A stretch of DNA of 64,000 nucleotides. It comes from Variovorax sp. Root411 (GTDB taxonomy: Bacteria; Pseudomonadota; Gammaproteobacteria; Burkholderiales; Burkholderiaceae_C). The notes beneath the pieces are model-generated. The model saw nothing but the letters and a program-made list of their open reading frames with translations, had not been told where the DNA came from and did no database searches. Made by a program: the position numbers and the translations under genes. Positions 1 to 10,262 of the stretch are shown one piece after another (the first letter of the stretch is position 1; each line of letters starts with the position of its first letter). The DNA lies in contig NZ_LMDW01000020.1 of NCBI RefSeq assembly GCF_001425205.1, forward strand, positions 334,182 to 398,181. Direction: 5' to 3'.

Positions 1-359
1 ATGCGGACCGTGCCAAGACGCTCATGACGCAGGGCGTGTGCGAGCTCAAGGCCGGCCAGCGGGTCCAGGCGGAGCGCAGCCTCATGCAGGCCTACGAGAT
101 CGACGCCGGCAATCCGGTGGTCGGCTTCAACCTGGCTTCGTTGCTGGCGCAGCGCGAAGAATGGTCGCGCGCGCAGTTCTACATTCGCCGCGTCAACAAC
201 GGCCCCTCGGCCAGCGCCGAGACGTTCTGGCTCGGCATCAGGATCGAACGAAAGCTGAACAACCGCGAGGCAGTCGCGCAGTTGGGAGGCCAATTGCAAC
301 GACGCTTCCCCCAGTCGCGGGAGGCAGCAGCGTACGAGCGCGGGAATTTCAATGACTGA
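1..359 (+). CDS. pilW: Type IV pilus biogenesis/stability protein PilW-like (TPR), 3' part only
   Basis: The gene enters from the left edge; reading frame 3 is open from base 3 to a TGA at 357-359. About 118 C-terminal residues are visible. They contain TPR-type helices (for example an AYEIDAGNPVVGFNLASLL stretch and a second helix pair following REEWSRAQFY). PilW/PilF pilotin-like lipoproteins help the PilQ secretin assemble in the outer membrane. The product name rests mainly on conserved order in Burkholderiales (rlmN-ndk-pilW-rodZ-ispG-hisS), because the lipobox and N-terminal TPRs lie outside the window. The stop overlaps the rodZ start by 8 bases, so the two genes are co-transcribed and probably translationally coupled. 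Confidence 0.75.
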   Translation, partial: ADRAKTLMTQGVCELKAGQRVQAERSLMQAYEIDAGNPVVGFNLASLLAQREEWSRAQFYIRRVNNGPSASAETFWLGIRIERKLNNREAVAQLGGQLQRRFPQSREAAAYERGNFND

Positions 360-1304
360 TCGGGTTTCGGAGTTCGGCACTTCCGCAGCGCAACCGCTGG
401 AAGAAGGCGACATCACGCACAAGACGGCCGGCGACCTGCTGCGCGAGGCGCGGGAGGCCCATGGCCTGCACATCGAGATGGTGGCTGCCGCACTGAAGGT
501 GCCGCCGCAGAAGCTCATGGCGCTTGAAGCGGACGATATCGCCTCGCTGCCCGATCCGGTCTTCGCTCGTGCGCTGGCGAGCAGCGTCTGCCGCGCGCTG
601 CGCATCGATCCGATGCCCGTGCTCGCGAAGCTGCCCAGTACGCAAAGGGTGTCGCTGGCCGAAGCCGATCGCACTCTCCGAACGAACATCGCCTCGAACA
701 CGCCGCGCTGGAACAGCAACGGCCGCTCCAGCGGGCTGCCTTCGCGTGCGCTGCTGATCGTGGTTGTGCTGCTGCTGGTCGGCGCGGGTGCGTTGTTCTG
801 GTTGCCGCAATCGGTGTTCGACCAGATCGGCGCCTCCGTGTCGCGACTGACGGCGCATGGCGAATCCAATGAAGCGCCCGCACCCGCGAACGGGCCGGCT
901 TCGTCGGGCGAGACCGGCGCCGTCGCCGAGAACGTGCCCGTGCAGGCGGTGGCTCCGAGCGGCCCGGTGGGCATGGCTCCAGCCGCCAACCCCGGCGCGC
1001 CTGCCGCCCCAGCAGTACCGGCCGCCACTGCCCCCGTCGTTGCGCCTGTGGTGGCTGCCGCCAGCAGCCAGCAACTCGTTTTCGTGGCGCGTGAAGAGTG
1101 CTGGGTCACCGTCACCGAAGCCGGCGGCAAGCAACTGCTGCGCCGCAGCCTGCAGGCCGGTGAAACGGTCGGCTTGTCGGGCACGCTGCCGCTGTCCGTC
1201 GTGGTCGGTCGCGCGTCGAGCGTCGATGTACAGGTGCGCGGCCAGCCCTACGATCTGAAGCCCTTCACCAAGGGCGGTGGCGTGGCGCGCTTCGAGGTGA
1301 AATC

Positions 1305-1308
<4 letters not shown>
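352..1308 (+). CDS. rodZ: RodZ-like cytoskeletal HTH/DUF4115 protein
   Basis: This is a 318-residue bitopic inner-membrane protein. A cytoplasmic Cro/HTH_25-type helix-turn-helix occupies about residues 25-90, with the typical opening GDLLREAREAHGL. One membrane segment lies at about 132-150. A long Ala/Pro-rich periplasmic linker follows, and the C-terminal beta-rich DUF4115 domain covers about 240-318 (CWVTVTEAGGKQLLRRSLQAG). RodZ links MreB to the elongasome to maintain rod shape. In this order the family precedes ispG in most beta- and gammaproteobacteria. The start overlaps pilW and the stop overlaps ispG (ATGA), which indicates one operon. Confidence 0.85.
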
Positions 1309-2585
<1,277 letters not shown>

Positions 2586-2600
2586 CACCTCCGCAGACCC

Positions 2601-3911
2601 ATGGCTGAAAAACTGAATGCCGTCAAAGGCATGAACGACATATTGCCGCCCGAATCGGCGCGCTGGGAGTGGCTCGAAGCCACCGTGCGCGACCTGATGG
2701 GGCGGTTTGCGTATCGCAACGTGCGCACACCGATCCTGGAGCACACGGCGCTGTTCGTGCGCGGCATCGGCGAGGTGACGGACATCGTCGAGAAGGAGAT
2801 GTACGCCTTCGAAGACCGGTCGGACAAGCACGGGCAGGCCGAGCATCTGGCGATGCGGCCGGAGAACACGGCCGGCCTCGTGCGCGCCGTGATCGAGCAC
2901 AACATGCTCTACGAGGGCCCCAAGCGCCTCTGGTACACGGGGCCGATGTTCCGCCGCGAAAAGCCGCAGCGTGGGCGTTTCCGCCAGTTCCACCAGATCG
3001 GCGCGGAAGCGCTCGGCTTTGCCGGGCCCGACGTCGACGCCGAGCTGATTCTGCTGGCCACCGCGCTGTGGAAGGCCATCGGCCTGACCGATGTGCGCCT
3101 GGAGCTCAACAGCCTCGGCCAGCCGGCCGAGCGCGCGGTGCACCGCGCCCAGCTCATCGCTCACTTCGAGCAGCACGCCGACAAGCTCGACGAGGACGGC
3201 AAGCGCCGGCTGCACAGCAATCCGCTGCGCATCCTCGACACAAAGAATCCGGCGATGAAAGAGGTGGTCGAATCGGCACCGAAGCTGATCGATTTCCTTG
3301 GTGCCGGATCGCTGGCGCACTTCGAGGGGCTGCAAGCCATCCTCAAGGCCAACGACATCGCCTTCACGATCAATCCGCGCCTGGTGCGCGGGCTCGACTA
3401 CTACAACCTCACGGTGTTCGAGTTCGTGACCGACCGTCTCGGTGCGCAGGGCACGGTGTGCGCCGGTGGCCGCTATGACGACCTGATCGCACAGATCGGC
3501 GGCAAGCCCGCGCCTGCGGTCGGGTGGGCCATCGGTGTCGAGCGCGTGCTCGACCTGCTGAAGGAGCAGGGCGCTGAAGTGCCCGCGCCGGTGCCTGATG
3601 CCTATGCCATCGTGCCCGACGCCGCATCGATGCCCGCCGTGCTGCGCGCGCTGCAGCAACTGCGCGAAACCGGCGTGCGCGTGCAGATGCACGCCAGTAC
3701 GGCCGAAGGCCTTGCGAGCTTCAAGGCGCAGATGCGAAAGGCGGACGCCAGCGGTGCCACCTACGCCCTGATCTTCGGCGCCGATGAACTTGCACGCGGC
3801 GAAGTGACTCTCAAGGCGCTGCGCGACGGAAGCGGTGCGCAGACCTCCCGGCCACTTGCCGAAGTGGCCGCCTGGGCCGCCACCCTACAATCGCCGGCTC
3901 CCAACATCTGA
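2601..3911 (+). CDS. hisS: Histidyl-tRNA synthetase
   Basis: This 436-residue class II aminoacyl-tRNA synthetase charges tRNA-His. Visible signatures are motif 2 (YTGPMFRREKPQRGRFRQFHQIG region, about residues 112-135), the histidine-specific LVRGLDYYNLTVFE segment (about 258-272), motif 3 (AVGWAIGVERVL, about 308-320) and a C-terminal anticodon-binding domain (about 330-430). It sits 15 bases after ispG and 6 bases before the yfgM-like gene in the same operon. The window also encodes the paralogue HisZ at 11.4 kb, which lacks the anticodon-binding domain and serves histidine synthesis. Confidence 0.97.
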   Translation: MAEKLNAVKGMNDILPPESARWEWLEATVRDLMGRFAYRNVRTPILEHTALFVRGIGEVTDIVEKEMYAFEDRSDKHGQAEHLAMRPENTAGLVRAVIEHNMLYEGPKRLWYTGPMFRREKPQRGRFRQFHQIGAEALGFAGPDVDAELILLATALWKAIGLTDVRLELNSLGQPAERAVHRAQLIAHFEQHADKLDEDGKRRLHSNPLRILDTKNPAMKEVVESAPKLIDFLGAGSLAHFEGLQAILKANDIAFTINPRLVRGLDYYNLTVFEFVTDRLGAQGTVCAGGRYDDLIAQIGGKPAPAVGWAIGVERVLDLLKEQGAEVPAPVPDAYAIVPDAASMPAVLRALQQLRETGVRVQMHASTAEGLASFKAQMRKADASGATYALIFGADELARGEVTLKALRDGSGAQTSRPLAEVAAWAATLQSPAPNI

Positions 3912-3917
3912 CAGCGC

Positions 3918-4610
3918 ATGGCAACCCATCTCGACCTCGAAGAACAAGAACAGCTCGACCAGCTCAAGCATTTCTGGAATACCTACGGCACCCTGATCAC
4001 CTGGGCCGTGCTGCTCGTCGCCGGCGCCTTCGTGGCCTGGAACGGCTGGCAATGGTATGGACGCAACAAGGCGGCGCAGGCCTCTTCGCTCTACGACGAA
4101 ATCGAGAAGACCGCGCAGGCCGGCGATCCGGCACGCATCGCGCTCGTGCTCGACGACATGAAGAAGCGCTTCTCGGGCACGACCTACGCGCAGCAGGCCG
4201 GCCTGCTGGTCGCCAAGACGCTGTACGAAAAGGGCAATGCCGCGGGCTCTCGCGCCGAACTCGAATGGGTTGCGCAGAACGCCGTCGATCCGGGCTACAA
4301 GGCTATTGCCAGGCTGCGGCTGGCGGCCGAACTGCTCGACAGCAAGTCCTACGACGATGCGATCAAACAGCTCGACGGCAGCGTGCCCAAGGAATTCGAA
4401 CCGCTGGTGGCCGACCGCAAGGGCGACATCTACCTGGCCCAGGGCAAGCGCGCCGAGGCGCAGGCCGAATACCGCAAGGCCTGGACCGGTCTTGGCGCCA
4501 CCTCCGACTACCGCCGCCTGGTCGAAATCAAGCTCAATGCGGTCGGTGTCGACCCGAAGAGCCTGGCGCCAGTCGTCACCGTCACACCCGCAGCCCCCAA
4601 AACTCCCTGA
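3918..4610 (+). CDS. YfgM-family tetratricopeptide ancillary translocon protein
   Basis: The 230-residue product has a short charged cytoplasmic N-terminus (MATHLDLEEQEQLDQLKHFW), one membrane anchor at about residues 24-44 and a periplasmic TPR_21 domain (AAQASSLYDEIEKTAQAG, then AQQAGLLVAKTLYEKG and YDDAIKQL repeats). YfgM-type proteins associate with SecYEG and PpiD and hand secreted proteins to periplasmic chaperones. The position between hisS and bamB matches E. coli yfgM. ATG starts 6 bases after hisS. Confidence 0.88.
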   Translation: MATHLDLEEQEQLDQLKHFWNTYGTLITWAVLLVAGAFVAWNGWQWYGRNKAAQASSLYDEIEKTAQAGDPARIALVLDDMKKRFSGTTYAQQAGLLVAKTLYEKGNAAGSRAELEWVAQNAVDPGYKAIARLRLAAELLDSKSYDDAIKQLDGSVPKEFEPLVADRKGDIYLAQGKRAEAQAEYRKAWTGLGATSDYRRLVEIKLNAVGVDPKSLAPVVTVTPAAPKTP

Positions 4611-4616
4611 CCGCAT

Positions 4617-5759
4617 ATGAATTTCAAGCGTTTCATGCCTGAATCGACCGCCCTGCGCGCGGGATCAGCTCTTGTTTTGGTGGCGTTCCTCGCCGCCTGT
4701 TCGGGCAGCAGCAAGCCGAAGCCGGAGGAGCTTGCCGCCAATCCGGCCCTGATGGGCGTGCGCCAGGCCTGGACGGTGCGCATCCCCGAGGTCAAGTTCC
4801 CTCTCACCACCGACATCAGCGGCGACACCGTCACCGTGGCCGGCAGCGACGGCACGGTGATTGCCATCGACGCCCGCGCCGGCCGCGAAACCTGGCGCGC
4901 CAGCGCCGGCGCGCCGCTGGCAGCCGGTGTAGGCAGCGACGGGTCGATGGCCGCGGTCGTGACCACCGGCAACGAACTGGTCGCCATCGAGAATGGCAAG
5001 ATCCTGTGGAAGCAGAAGCTCTCAGCCCAGGCCTTTACCGCACCACTGGTGGCAGGGCGCCGCGTGTTCGTGCAGACCGCCGACCGCAGCATCAGCGCCT
5101 GGGACGGCCAGAGCGGCCGCCGCCTCTGGATCCAGCAGCGCACGGGTGAAAACCTCGTGCTGCGCAAGTCGGGCGTGCTGATCGCCGTGGGTGACACGCT
5201 GGTCGCAGGCATCGGCGGCCGCCTGGTGGGCATCAACCCCGCCAACGGCACTTCGCGCTGGGAATCGCCCATTGCGGCACCGCGCGGCACCAACGACGTG
5301 GAGCGCCTGGTCGATCTGACCGGCAGCGTGAGCCGCTTCGGCGACACCATCTGCGCCCGTGCGTACTACGCCAGCGTAGGCTGTGTCGAGACCGTGCGCG
5401 GCTCGCTGGTCTGGAGCAAGCCCGCCTCGGGCGCCGACGGCGTCAGTGGCGACAGCGGTTTTGTCTACGGTACCGAGTCCGACGGCAGCGTCGTCGCGTG
5501 GCGCCGTGCCGACGGCGAGCGCGCCTGGCAGATGAGCCGCTTGAAGAACCGCAACCTCACCGCGCCGCTGGCCGTGGGCCGCTCGCTGATCATTGGCGAA
5601 GACACCGGCACGCTGCACTTCGTTTCGCGTGAAGATGGCGCGCTGCTCAATCGCGTCACGCCCGATGGCTCGGCCATCACCGTCACGCCGGTGCTGGCCG
5701 GCAACACGGTCGTGGTCGTGACTGCCAAGGGTGGCGTGTTTGGCTATCGCCCTGAATAA
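4617..5759 (+). CDS. bamB: Outer membrane assembly lipoprotein BamB
   Basis: BamB is a scaffold of the BAM complex that inserts beta-barrel proteins in the outer membrane. The 380-residue product has a signal peptide with a lipobox ending at Cys28 (VAFLAAC). PQQ-type beta-propeller repeats follow; recurrent blade signatures are GTVIAIDARAGRETWRAS, DRSISAWDGQSGRRLW, RLVGINPANGTSRWESP and GTLHFVSREDGALLNRV. It begins 6 bases after the yfgM-like gene and precedes der, the usual order. Length is typical. Confidence 0.95.
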   Translation: MNFKRFMPESTALRAGSALVLVAFLAACSGSSKPKPEELAANPALMGVRQAWTVRIPEVKFPLTTDISGDTVTVAGSDGTVIAIDARAGRETWRASAGAPLAAGVGSDGSMAAVVTTGNELVAIENGKILWKQKLSAQAFTAPLVAGRRVFVQTADRSISAWDGQSGRRLWIQQRTGENLVLRKSGVLIAVGDTLVAGIGGRLVGINPANGTSRWESPIAAPRGTNDVERLVDLTGSVSRFGDTICARAYYASVGCVETVRGSLVWSKPASGADGVSGDSGFVYGTESDGSVVAWRRADGERAWQMSRLKNRNLTAPLAVGRSLIIGEDTGTLHFVSREDGALLNRVTPDGSAITVTPVLAGNTVVVVTAKGGVFGYRPE

Positions 5760-5825
5760 CTCTTTCTTTTTCCTTTTCTCTTTCCAAGGCCCGACCATGA
5801 AAACCGCGCCATCGAAAGGCCGGCC

Positions 5826-7169
5826 ATGAAGCCGGTCGTGGCCCTGGTCGGGCGGCCCAACGTTGGCAAGTCGACCCTCTTCAACCGCCTGACCCAGACG
5901 CGCGACGCCATCGTCGCCGACTTCGCCGGCCTCACGCGCGACCGCCACTACGGCAATGGCCGTCTGGGCAAGCACGAGTTCATCGTCATCGACACCGGCG
6001 GCTTCGAACCCGACGCGGGCAGCGGCATTTACAAGGAAATGGCCAAGCAGACGCGGCAGGCCGTGGCCGAGGCCGACGTGGTGATCTTCGTCGTCGACGC
6101 TCGCGAGGGCCTGTCGGCGCAAGACCACGACATCGCCAACGAATTGCGCCGCCTCGGCAAGCCTTGCGTGCTGGCGGCCAACAAGGCCGAAGGCATGCAC
6201 GACGGCACCAAGCTGGTCGACTTCTACGAACTCGGCTTCGGCGACGTGCATGGCGTATCTGCTGCGCACGGGCAGGGCATGCGCGACCTCGTCGAACTTG
6301 CCCTGGAGCCGCTGAACCTGCCCGATCCCGACGACGAGACGGACGAGGACGAGGTCAATAAGCCGATCAAGCTCGCCGTGGCCGGACGGCCCAACGTGGG
6401 CAAGTCGACGCTGATCAACACCTGGCTCGGCGAAGAGCGCCTGGTGGCCTTCGACATGCCGGGCACCACGCGCGACGCGATCTCCGTGCCCTTCGAGCGC
6501 AACGGCCAGCGCTTCGAGCTGATCGACACGGCTGGCCTGCGCCGCAAGGGCAAGGTGTTCGAGGCGATCGAGAAGTTCTCGGTGGTCAAGACGCTGCAGG
6601 CCATCGAGTCGGCCAACGTGGTGCTGCTGCTGCTCGACGCCACGCAGGGTGTGACCGACCAGGACGCACACATCGCCGGCTACATCCTCGAAAGCGGCCG
6701 CGCGGTGGTGATCGCCATCAACAAGTGGGACGCGGTCGACAGCTACCAGCGCGAGCAGATCCAGCGGCAGATCGAGACCCGGCTGCCGTTCCTGAAGTTC
6801 GCGGCGCTGCATTTCATCTCGGCCATCAAGCGCCAAGGCCTGGGCCCGGTGTGGCAGGCGATCGCACAGGCCCACAAGTCGGCCACGCGCAAGATGTCGA
6901 CGCCGGTGCTGACCCGCCTGCTGCTGGAGGCGGTGCAGTTCCAGGCGCCCAAGCGCGGCGGCATGTACCGGCCCAAGCTGCGCTATGCGCACCAGGGGGG
7001 CATGAACCCGCCGGTGATCGTGATCCACGGCAATTCGCTGGAGCACGTGACAGAGGCGTACAAGCGCTTCCTCGAGGGGCGTTTCCGCAAGGAGTTCGAC
7101 CTGGTGGGTACGCCGCTGCGAATCCAGTTCAAAAGCTCGGCGAACCCGTTTGCCGACAAGGATGACTGA
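5826..7169 (+). CDS. der: Ribosome biogenesis GTPase Der (EngA)
   Basis: Der is an essential double-GTPase needed for 50S subunit maturation. The 447-residue protein has two complete G domains, each opening with GRPNVGKST (about residues 8-16 and 187-195), with DTAG/DTGG switch motifs and NKxD-type motifs (NKAE and NKWD). A C-terminal KH-like domain spans about 360-440. The chosen ATG is preceded by AAAGG at a 6-base distance. An earlier ATG at 5797 in the C/T-rich spacer after bamB is out of context. Confidence 0.96.
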   Translation: MKPVVALVGRPNVGKSTLFNRLTQTRDAIVADFAGLTRDRHYGNGRLGKHEFIVIDTGGFEPDAGSGIYKEMAKQTRQAVAEADVVIFVVDAREGLSAQDHDIANELRRLGKPCVLAANKAEGMHDGTKLVDFYELGFGDVHGVSAAHGQGMRDLVELALEPLNLPDPDDETDEDEVNKPIKLAVAGRPNVGKSTLINTWLGEERLVAFDMPGTTRDAISVPFERNGQRFELIDTAGLRRKGKVFEAIEKFSVVKTLQAIESANVVLLLLDATQGVTDQDAHIAGYILESGRAVVIAINKWDAVDSYQREQIQRQIETRLPFLKFAALHFISAIKRQGLGPVWQAIAQAHKSATRKMSTPVLTRLLLEAVQFQAPKRGGMYRPKLRYAHQGGMNPPVIVIHGNSLEHVTEAYKRFLEGRFRKEFDLVGTPLRIQFKSSANPFADKDD

Positions 7170-7229
7170 GGCGGTGCGGGTCTTGGCGGCCGATGGCGGC
7201 CGTTGACTTGCTGCCGTCACTGAAGTTCC

Positions 7230-7263
7230 GCCTTTTGAGAGACGTTATTTTCTCAAGGCTTTT
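7230..7263 (+). terminator. Possible rho-independent terminator after der
   Basis: GCC plus TTGAGA (7230-7232, 7235-7240) can pair with TCTCAA plus GGC (7251-7259), leaving a two-T bulge and a 10-base loop. The stem is followed by TTTT. It lies between der and hfq in the 170-base spacer. The bulge and short T run keep confidence moderate. Confidence 0.42.
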
Positions 7264-7340
7264 GAACCCGATTGCTGCGGCGCAGAAACCCTGTGTTAAG
7301 GTCATCTCTCCAACAACTACTCTTGAACACGGAGAATATC

Positions 7341-7586
7341 GTGAGCAATAAAGGGCAACTTCTGCAAGACCCGTTTCTGAACACCCTGCGTCGTGAGCAC
7401 GTGCCGGTTTCCATTTATTTGGTGAATGGCATCAAGCTGCAGGGCCAGATCGAGTCTTTTGACCAGTACGTCGTGTTGCTTCGCAATACGGTGACGCAAA
7501 TGGTCTACAAGCACGCCATTTCCACCATCGTGCCGGGTCGTGCCGTCAACTTCTCGGCTAACGAGAACGAAGACGCCGCAGCCTGA
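7341..7586 (+). CDS. hfq: RNA-binding chaperone Hfq
   Basis: Hfq is a hexameric Sm-like protein that pairs small RNAs with mRNAs. The mature sequence SNKGQLLQDPFLNTLR is preceded by GTG at 7341, with GGAG at 7331-7334, so I start there and not at the upstream in-frame ATG/TTG codons (a 104-residue version is possible but lacks support). The 81-residue product carries Sm1 (VSIYLVNGIKLQGQIESFDQY) and Sm2 (YKHAISTIVPGR). The acidic tail is short (NENEDAAA), as in many beta-proteobacteria. It lies upstream of hflX, as in E. coli hfq-hflX-hflKC. Confidence 0.97.
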   Translation: MSNKGQLLQDPFLNTLRREHVPVSIYLVNGIKLQGQIESFDQYVVLLRNTVTQMVYKHAISTIVPGRAVNFSANENEDAAA

Positions 7587-7594
7587 TCGCGCGG

Positions 7595-7625
7595 AGCGCG
7601 GCAGCCCCTGCTGCCGCGCTTTTTC
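7595..7625 (+). terminator. Rho-independent terminator after hfq
   Basis: A perfect 11-bp stem (7595-7605 with 7610-7620, arms AGCGCGGCAGC and GCTGCCGCGCT), a four-base loop and TTTTT directly after make a strong intrinsic terminator nine bases past the hfq stop. It should partly insulate hflX from hfq transcription. Confidence 0.85.
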
Positions 7626-7642
7626 CCAATTTCTGATCCCGC

Positions 7643-8812
7643 TTGTCTGAACTGATCCCCCGCCAGGAAGGCGCCGCCGTTCTCGTCGGCGTCGATTTCG
7701 GGCTGCCCCATTTCGACAGCGAACTCGAGGAACTCGGCCTGCTCGCGCAGACCGCGGGCCTGACGCCCGTCGCCCGGCTTGCGTGCAAGCGCAAGGCGCC
7801 CGACGCGGCCCTGTTCGTTGGCAGCGGCAAGGCCGAAGAAATCAAGGAGCTGGCTGCCCTGTACAGGGCCAGCGAGGTCATCTTCGACCAGGCCCTGAGC
7901 CCCGCGCAGCAGCGCAACCTCGAGCGCCAGCTCGATATCGCGGTCTACGACCGGACCTTCCTCATCCTTGAAATCTTCGCCCAGCGTGCGCGTTCGCACG
8001 AAGGCAAGCTGCAGGTCGAGTTGGCTCGCCTGCAGTACCTCAGCACGCGGCTGGTGCGCCGCTGGTCCCACCTGGAGCGCCAGACCGGCGGTGCAGGCGT
8101 GCGCGGCGGCCCGGGCGAGAAGCAGATCGAACTCGATCGCCGGATGATCGGCGAGTCGATCAAGCGCACGCGCGAGCGCCTTGCCAAGGTGCAGAAGCAG
8201 CGCGGCACCCAGCGCCGGCAGCGCGAGCGACGCGACACCTTCAACATCTCGCTGGTGGGCTACACCAACGCGGGCAAGTCGTCGCTGTTCAATGCGCTGG
8301 TCAAGGCCCGCGCCTATGCGGCCGACCAACTGTTCGCCACGCTCGACACCACCACGCGCAACCTCTACCTGGGCGACGCCCGGCGGCAGGTGTCGATCTC
8401 CGACACCGTGGGTTTTATCCGCGACCTGCCGCACGGGCTGGTCGATGCCTTCAAGGCCACTTTGCAGGAGGCGGTCGATGCCGACCTGCTGCTGCACGTG
8501 GTCGATGCCTCCAACCCCCACTACCCCGAGCAGATGGCCGAGGTGCAGACGGTGCTGCGCGAGATCGGCGCCGACACCGTGCCGCAACTGTTGGTATTCA
8601 ACAAGCTCGACGCTCTTGAAAGCGCGCAGCATCCGCTGCATCTGCAGGACGAGATGGAAATCGACGGCGTTCAGGTCCCCCGCATCTTCCTCAGCGCCAA
8701 GAGCGGCGAGGGCGTGCCGCTGCTGCGCGCCGAGCTCGCCCGGCAGTCGGGTTCCGTAGCCGATACGATGACCCCTGAGGCAGACGCTGAATTGCACGAT
8801 GCAACCGATTGA
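7643..8812 (+). CDS. hflX: GTPase HflX (ribosome rescue/splitting)
   Basis: HflX is a heat-responsive GTPase that splits stalled 70S ribosomes. The 389-residue product contains the N-terminal HflX domain (VGVDFG, then FVGSGKAEEIKEL and IFDQALSPAQQRNLERQL), the glycine-rich linker GGAGVRGGPGEKQIELDRR, and the G domain (GYTNAGKSS P-loop; DTVGFIRDLPHGLVDAFKAT switch II; NKLD). The start is a TTG at 7643 just after the hfq terminator with no clear Shine-Dalgarno, so the exact start is uncertain. HflK follows in the same direction. Confidence 0.95.
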   Translation: MSELIPRQEGAAVLVGVDFGLPHFDSELEELGLLAQTAGLTPVARLACKRKAPDAALFVGSGKAEEIKELAALYRASEVIFDQALSPAQQRNLERQLDIAVYDRTFLILEIFAQRARSHEGKLQVELARLQYLSTRLVRRWSHLERQTGGAGVRGGPGEKQIELDRRMIGESIKRTRERLAKVQKQRGTQRRQRERRDTFNISLVGYTNAGKSSLFNALVKARAYAADQLFATLDTTTRNLYLGDARRQVSISDTVGFIRDLPHGLVDAFKATLQEAVDADLLLHVVDASNPHYPEQMAEVQTVLREIGADTVPQLLVFNKLDALESAQHPLHLQDEMEIDGVQVPRIFLSAKSGEGVPLLRAELARQSGSVADTMTPEADAELHDATD

Positions 8813-8850
8813 TTGGGCACAATCCCGCCACTGACAAGAGAACGAAGCGA

Positions 8851-10245
8851 ATGAATTCAAAGCCAGCGCGGAGAGGGTTTCTGGGCATGTTCAACCTGAA
8901 CGACGGTCGATGGGGTCGCGGCGACGAGCCGTCTTCCAGCGGCAGCCGCCCCCCCGACGCCAATCCTCCGGGTGCACCGACCCCGCCGCCTTCGAGCAAC
9001 GGTGGCAACAACGGCAACAACGACAATCGCCCTCGCGGACAGGGCCCCAACCAGGGCCCTCCCGACCTCGATGAGCTCTGGCGCGACCTCAATCGCAAGC
9101 TTGGCGGCTTCTTCGGTGGCAAGGGTGGCGGCAATCGCCCCAACGGCAGTGGCGGTGGTGGCGGCAACGGCTACAGACCCGACATGAAGAACGCAGGATT
9201 CGGCCTCGGCCTCGTGGCGGCGGTGGTAGTCCTGATCTGGCTCGGCACCGGCTTCTTCATCGTGAACGAAGGCCAGCAGGCCGTCATCACCCAGTTCGGC
9301 CGCTACAAGAGCACCGTGGGCGCCGGTTTCAACTGGCGCCTGCCGTATCCCATCCAGCGCCACGAGGTGGTGGTGACCACGCAGATCCGTTCCGCCGACG
9401 TCGGCCGCGACGCCATCGTGCGTTCCACGGGCCTGCGCGAGTCGGCCATGCTGACCGAAGACGAGAACATCGTCGAGATCAAGTTTGCCGTGCAGTACCG
9501 CCTGAGCGATCCGCGTGCCTGGCTCTACGAGAGCAAGTCGCCCGCCGACACCGTCGTGCAGGTGGCCGAGACCTCCGTGCGCGAGGTGGTCGGCAAGATG
9601 AAGATGGACGCCGCGCTGGCCGAAGAGCGCGATCAGATCGCGCCGCGCGTGCGCACGCTGATGCAGACCATCCTCGACCGCTACAAGATCGGCGTCGAAG
9701 TCGTCGGCATCAACCTGCAGCAGGGCGGCGTGCGTCCGCCCGAGCAGGTGCAGGCCGCGTTCGACGACGTGCTCAAGGCTGGCCAGGAGCGCGAGCGCAC
9801 CAAGAACGATGCGCAGGCCTATGCCAACAACGTGGTACCGCTCGCCACCGGTACGGCTTCGCGCCTGAAGGAAGAATCCGAGGCCTACAAGGCGCGGATC
9901 GTGGCGCAGGCGCAGGGTGATGCCGGCCGCTTCAGTGCGGTGCTGGCCGAATACCAGAAGGCCCCGCAGGTGACGCGCGATCGCATGTACACCGATGCCA
10001 TGCAGCAGATCTACGCCAGCACGACGAAGGTGCTGGTCGACAGCAAGCAAGGCTCCAACCTGCTGTACCTGCCGCTCGACAAGCTCATGCAGCTGAGTGG
10101 CAGCAACGCTGCCACGCCGGTCGACGCGGCCAGCCCGAACGTTGCGGGCACAGCACCGGCCCAGTCCTCGGTGATCCCGGTGGCACCTGCGACGAACGAC
10201 GCGCGCGCCCGCGATGGCCGCTCGCGTGACCGCGACGTGCGTTGA
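8851..10245 (+). CDS. hflK: FtsH protease modulator HflK
   Basis: HflK forms with HflC the inner-membrane SPFH cage around FtsH. I start at ATG 8851 (464 residues); an in-frame ATG at 8809 overlaps hflX and is less likely. The N-terminal ~110 residues are Gly/Asn/Pro-rich (GGNNGNNDNRPRGQG), typical of HflK. A single membrane anchor lies at about 115-135 (FGLGLVAAVVVLIWLGTGFF) and the SPFH/prohibitin domain follows. The C-terminal tail is Ala/Thr-rich and variable. The stop overlaps the region just upstream of hflC. Confidence 0.95.
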   Translation: MNSKPARRGFLGMFNLNDGRWGRGDEPSSSGSRPPDANPPGAPTPPPSSNGGNNGNNDNRPRGQGPNQGPPDLDELWRDLNRKLGGFFGGKGGGNRPNGSGGGGGNGYRPDMKNAGFGLGLVAAVVVLIWLGTGFFIVNEGQQAVITQFGRYKSTVGAGFNWRLPYPIQRHEVVVTTQIRSADVGRDAIVRSTGLRESAMLTEDENIVEIKFAVQYRLSDPRAWLYESKSPADTVVQVAETSVREVVGKMKMDAALAEERDQIAPRVRTLMQTILDRYKIGVEVVGINLQQGGVRPPEQVQAAFDDVLKAGQERERTKNDAQAYANNVVPLATGTASRLKEESEAYKARIVAQAQGDAGRFSAVLAEYQKAPQVTRDRMYTDAMQQIYASTTKVLVDSKQGSNLLYLPLDKLMQLSGSNAATPVDAASPNVAGTAPAQSSVIPVAPATNDARARDGRSRDRDVR

Positions 10246-10262
10246 AAAAGGCCCGAAAGAAT

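Noticed and set aside
5022..7220. 732-codon minus-strand frame across bamB and der
   Set aside because: It overlaps canonical BamB and Der on the other strand and has shadow-like composition.
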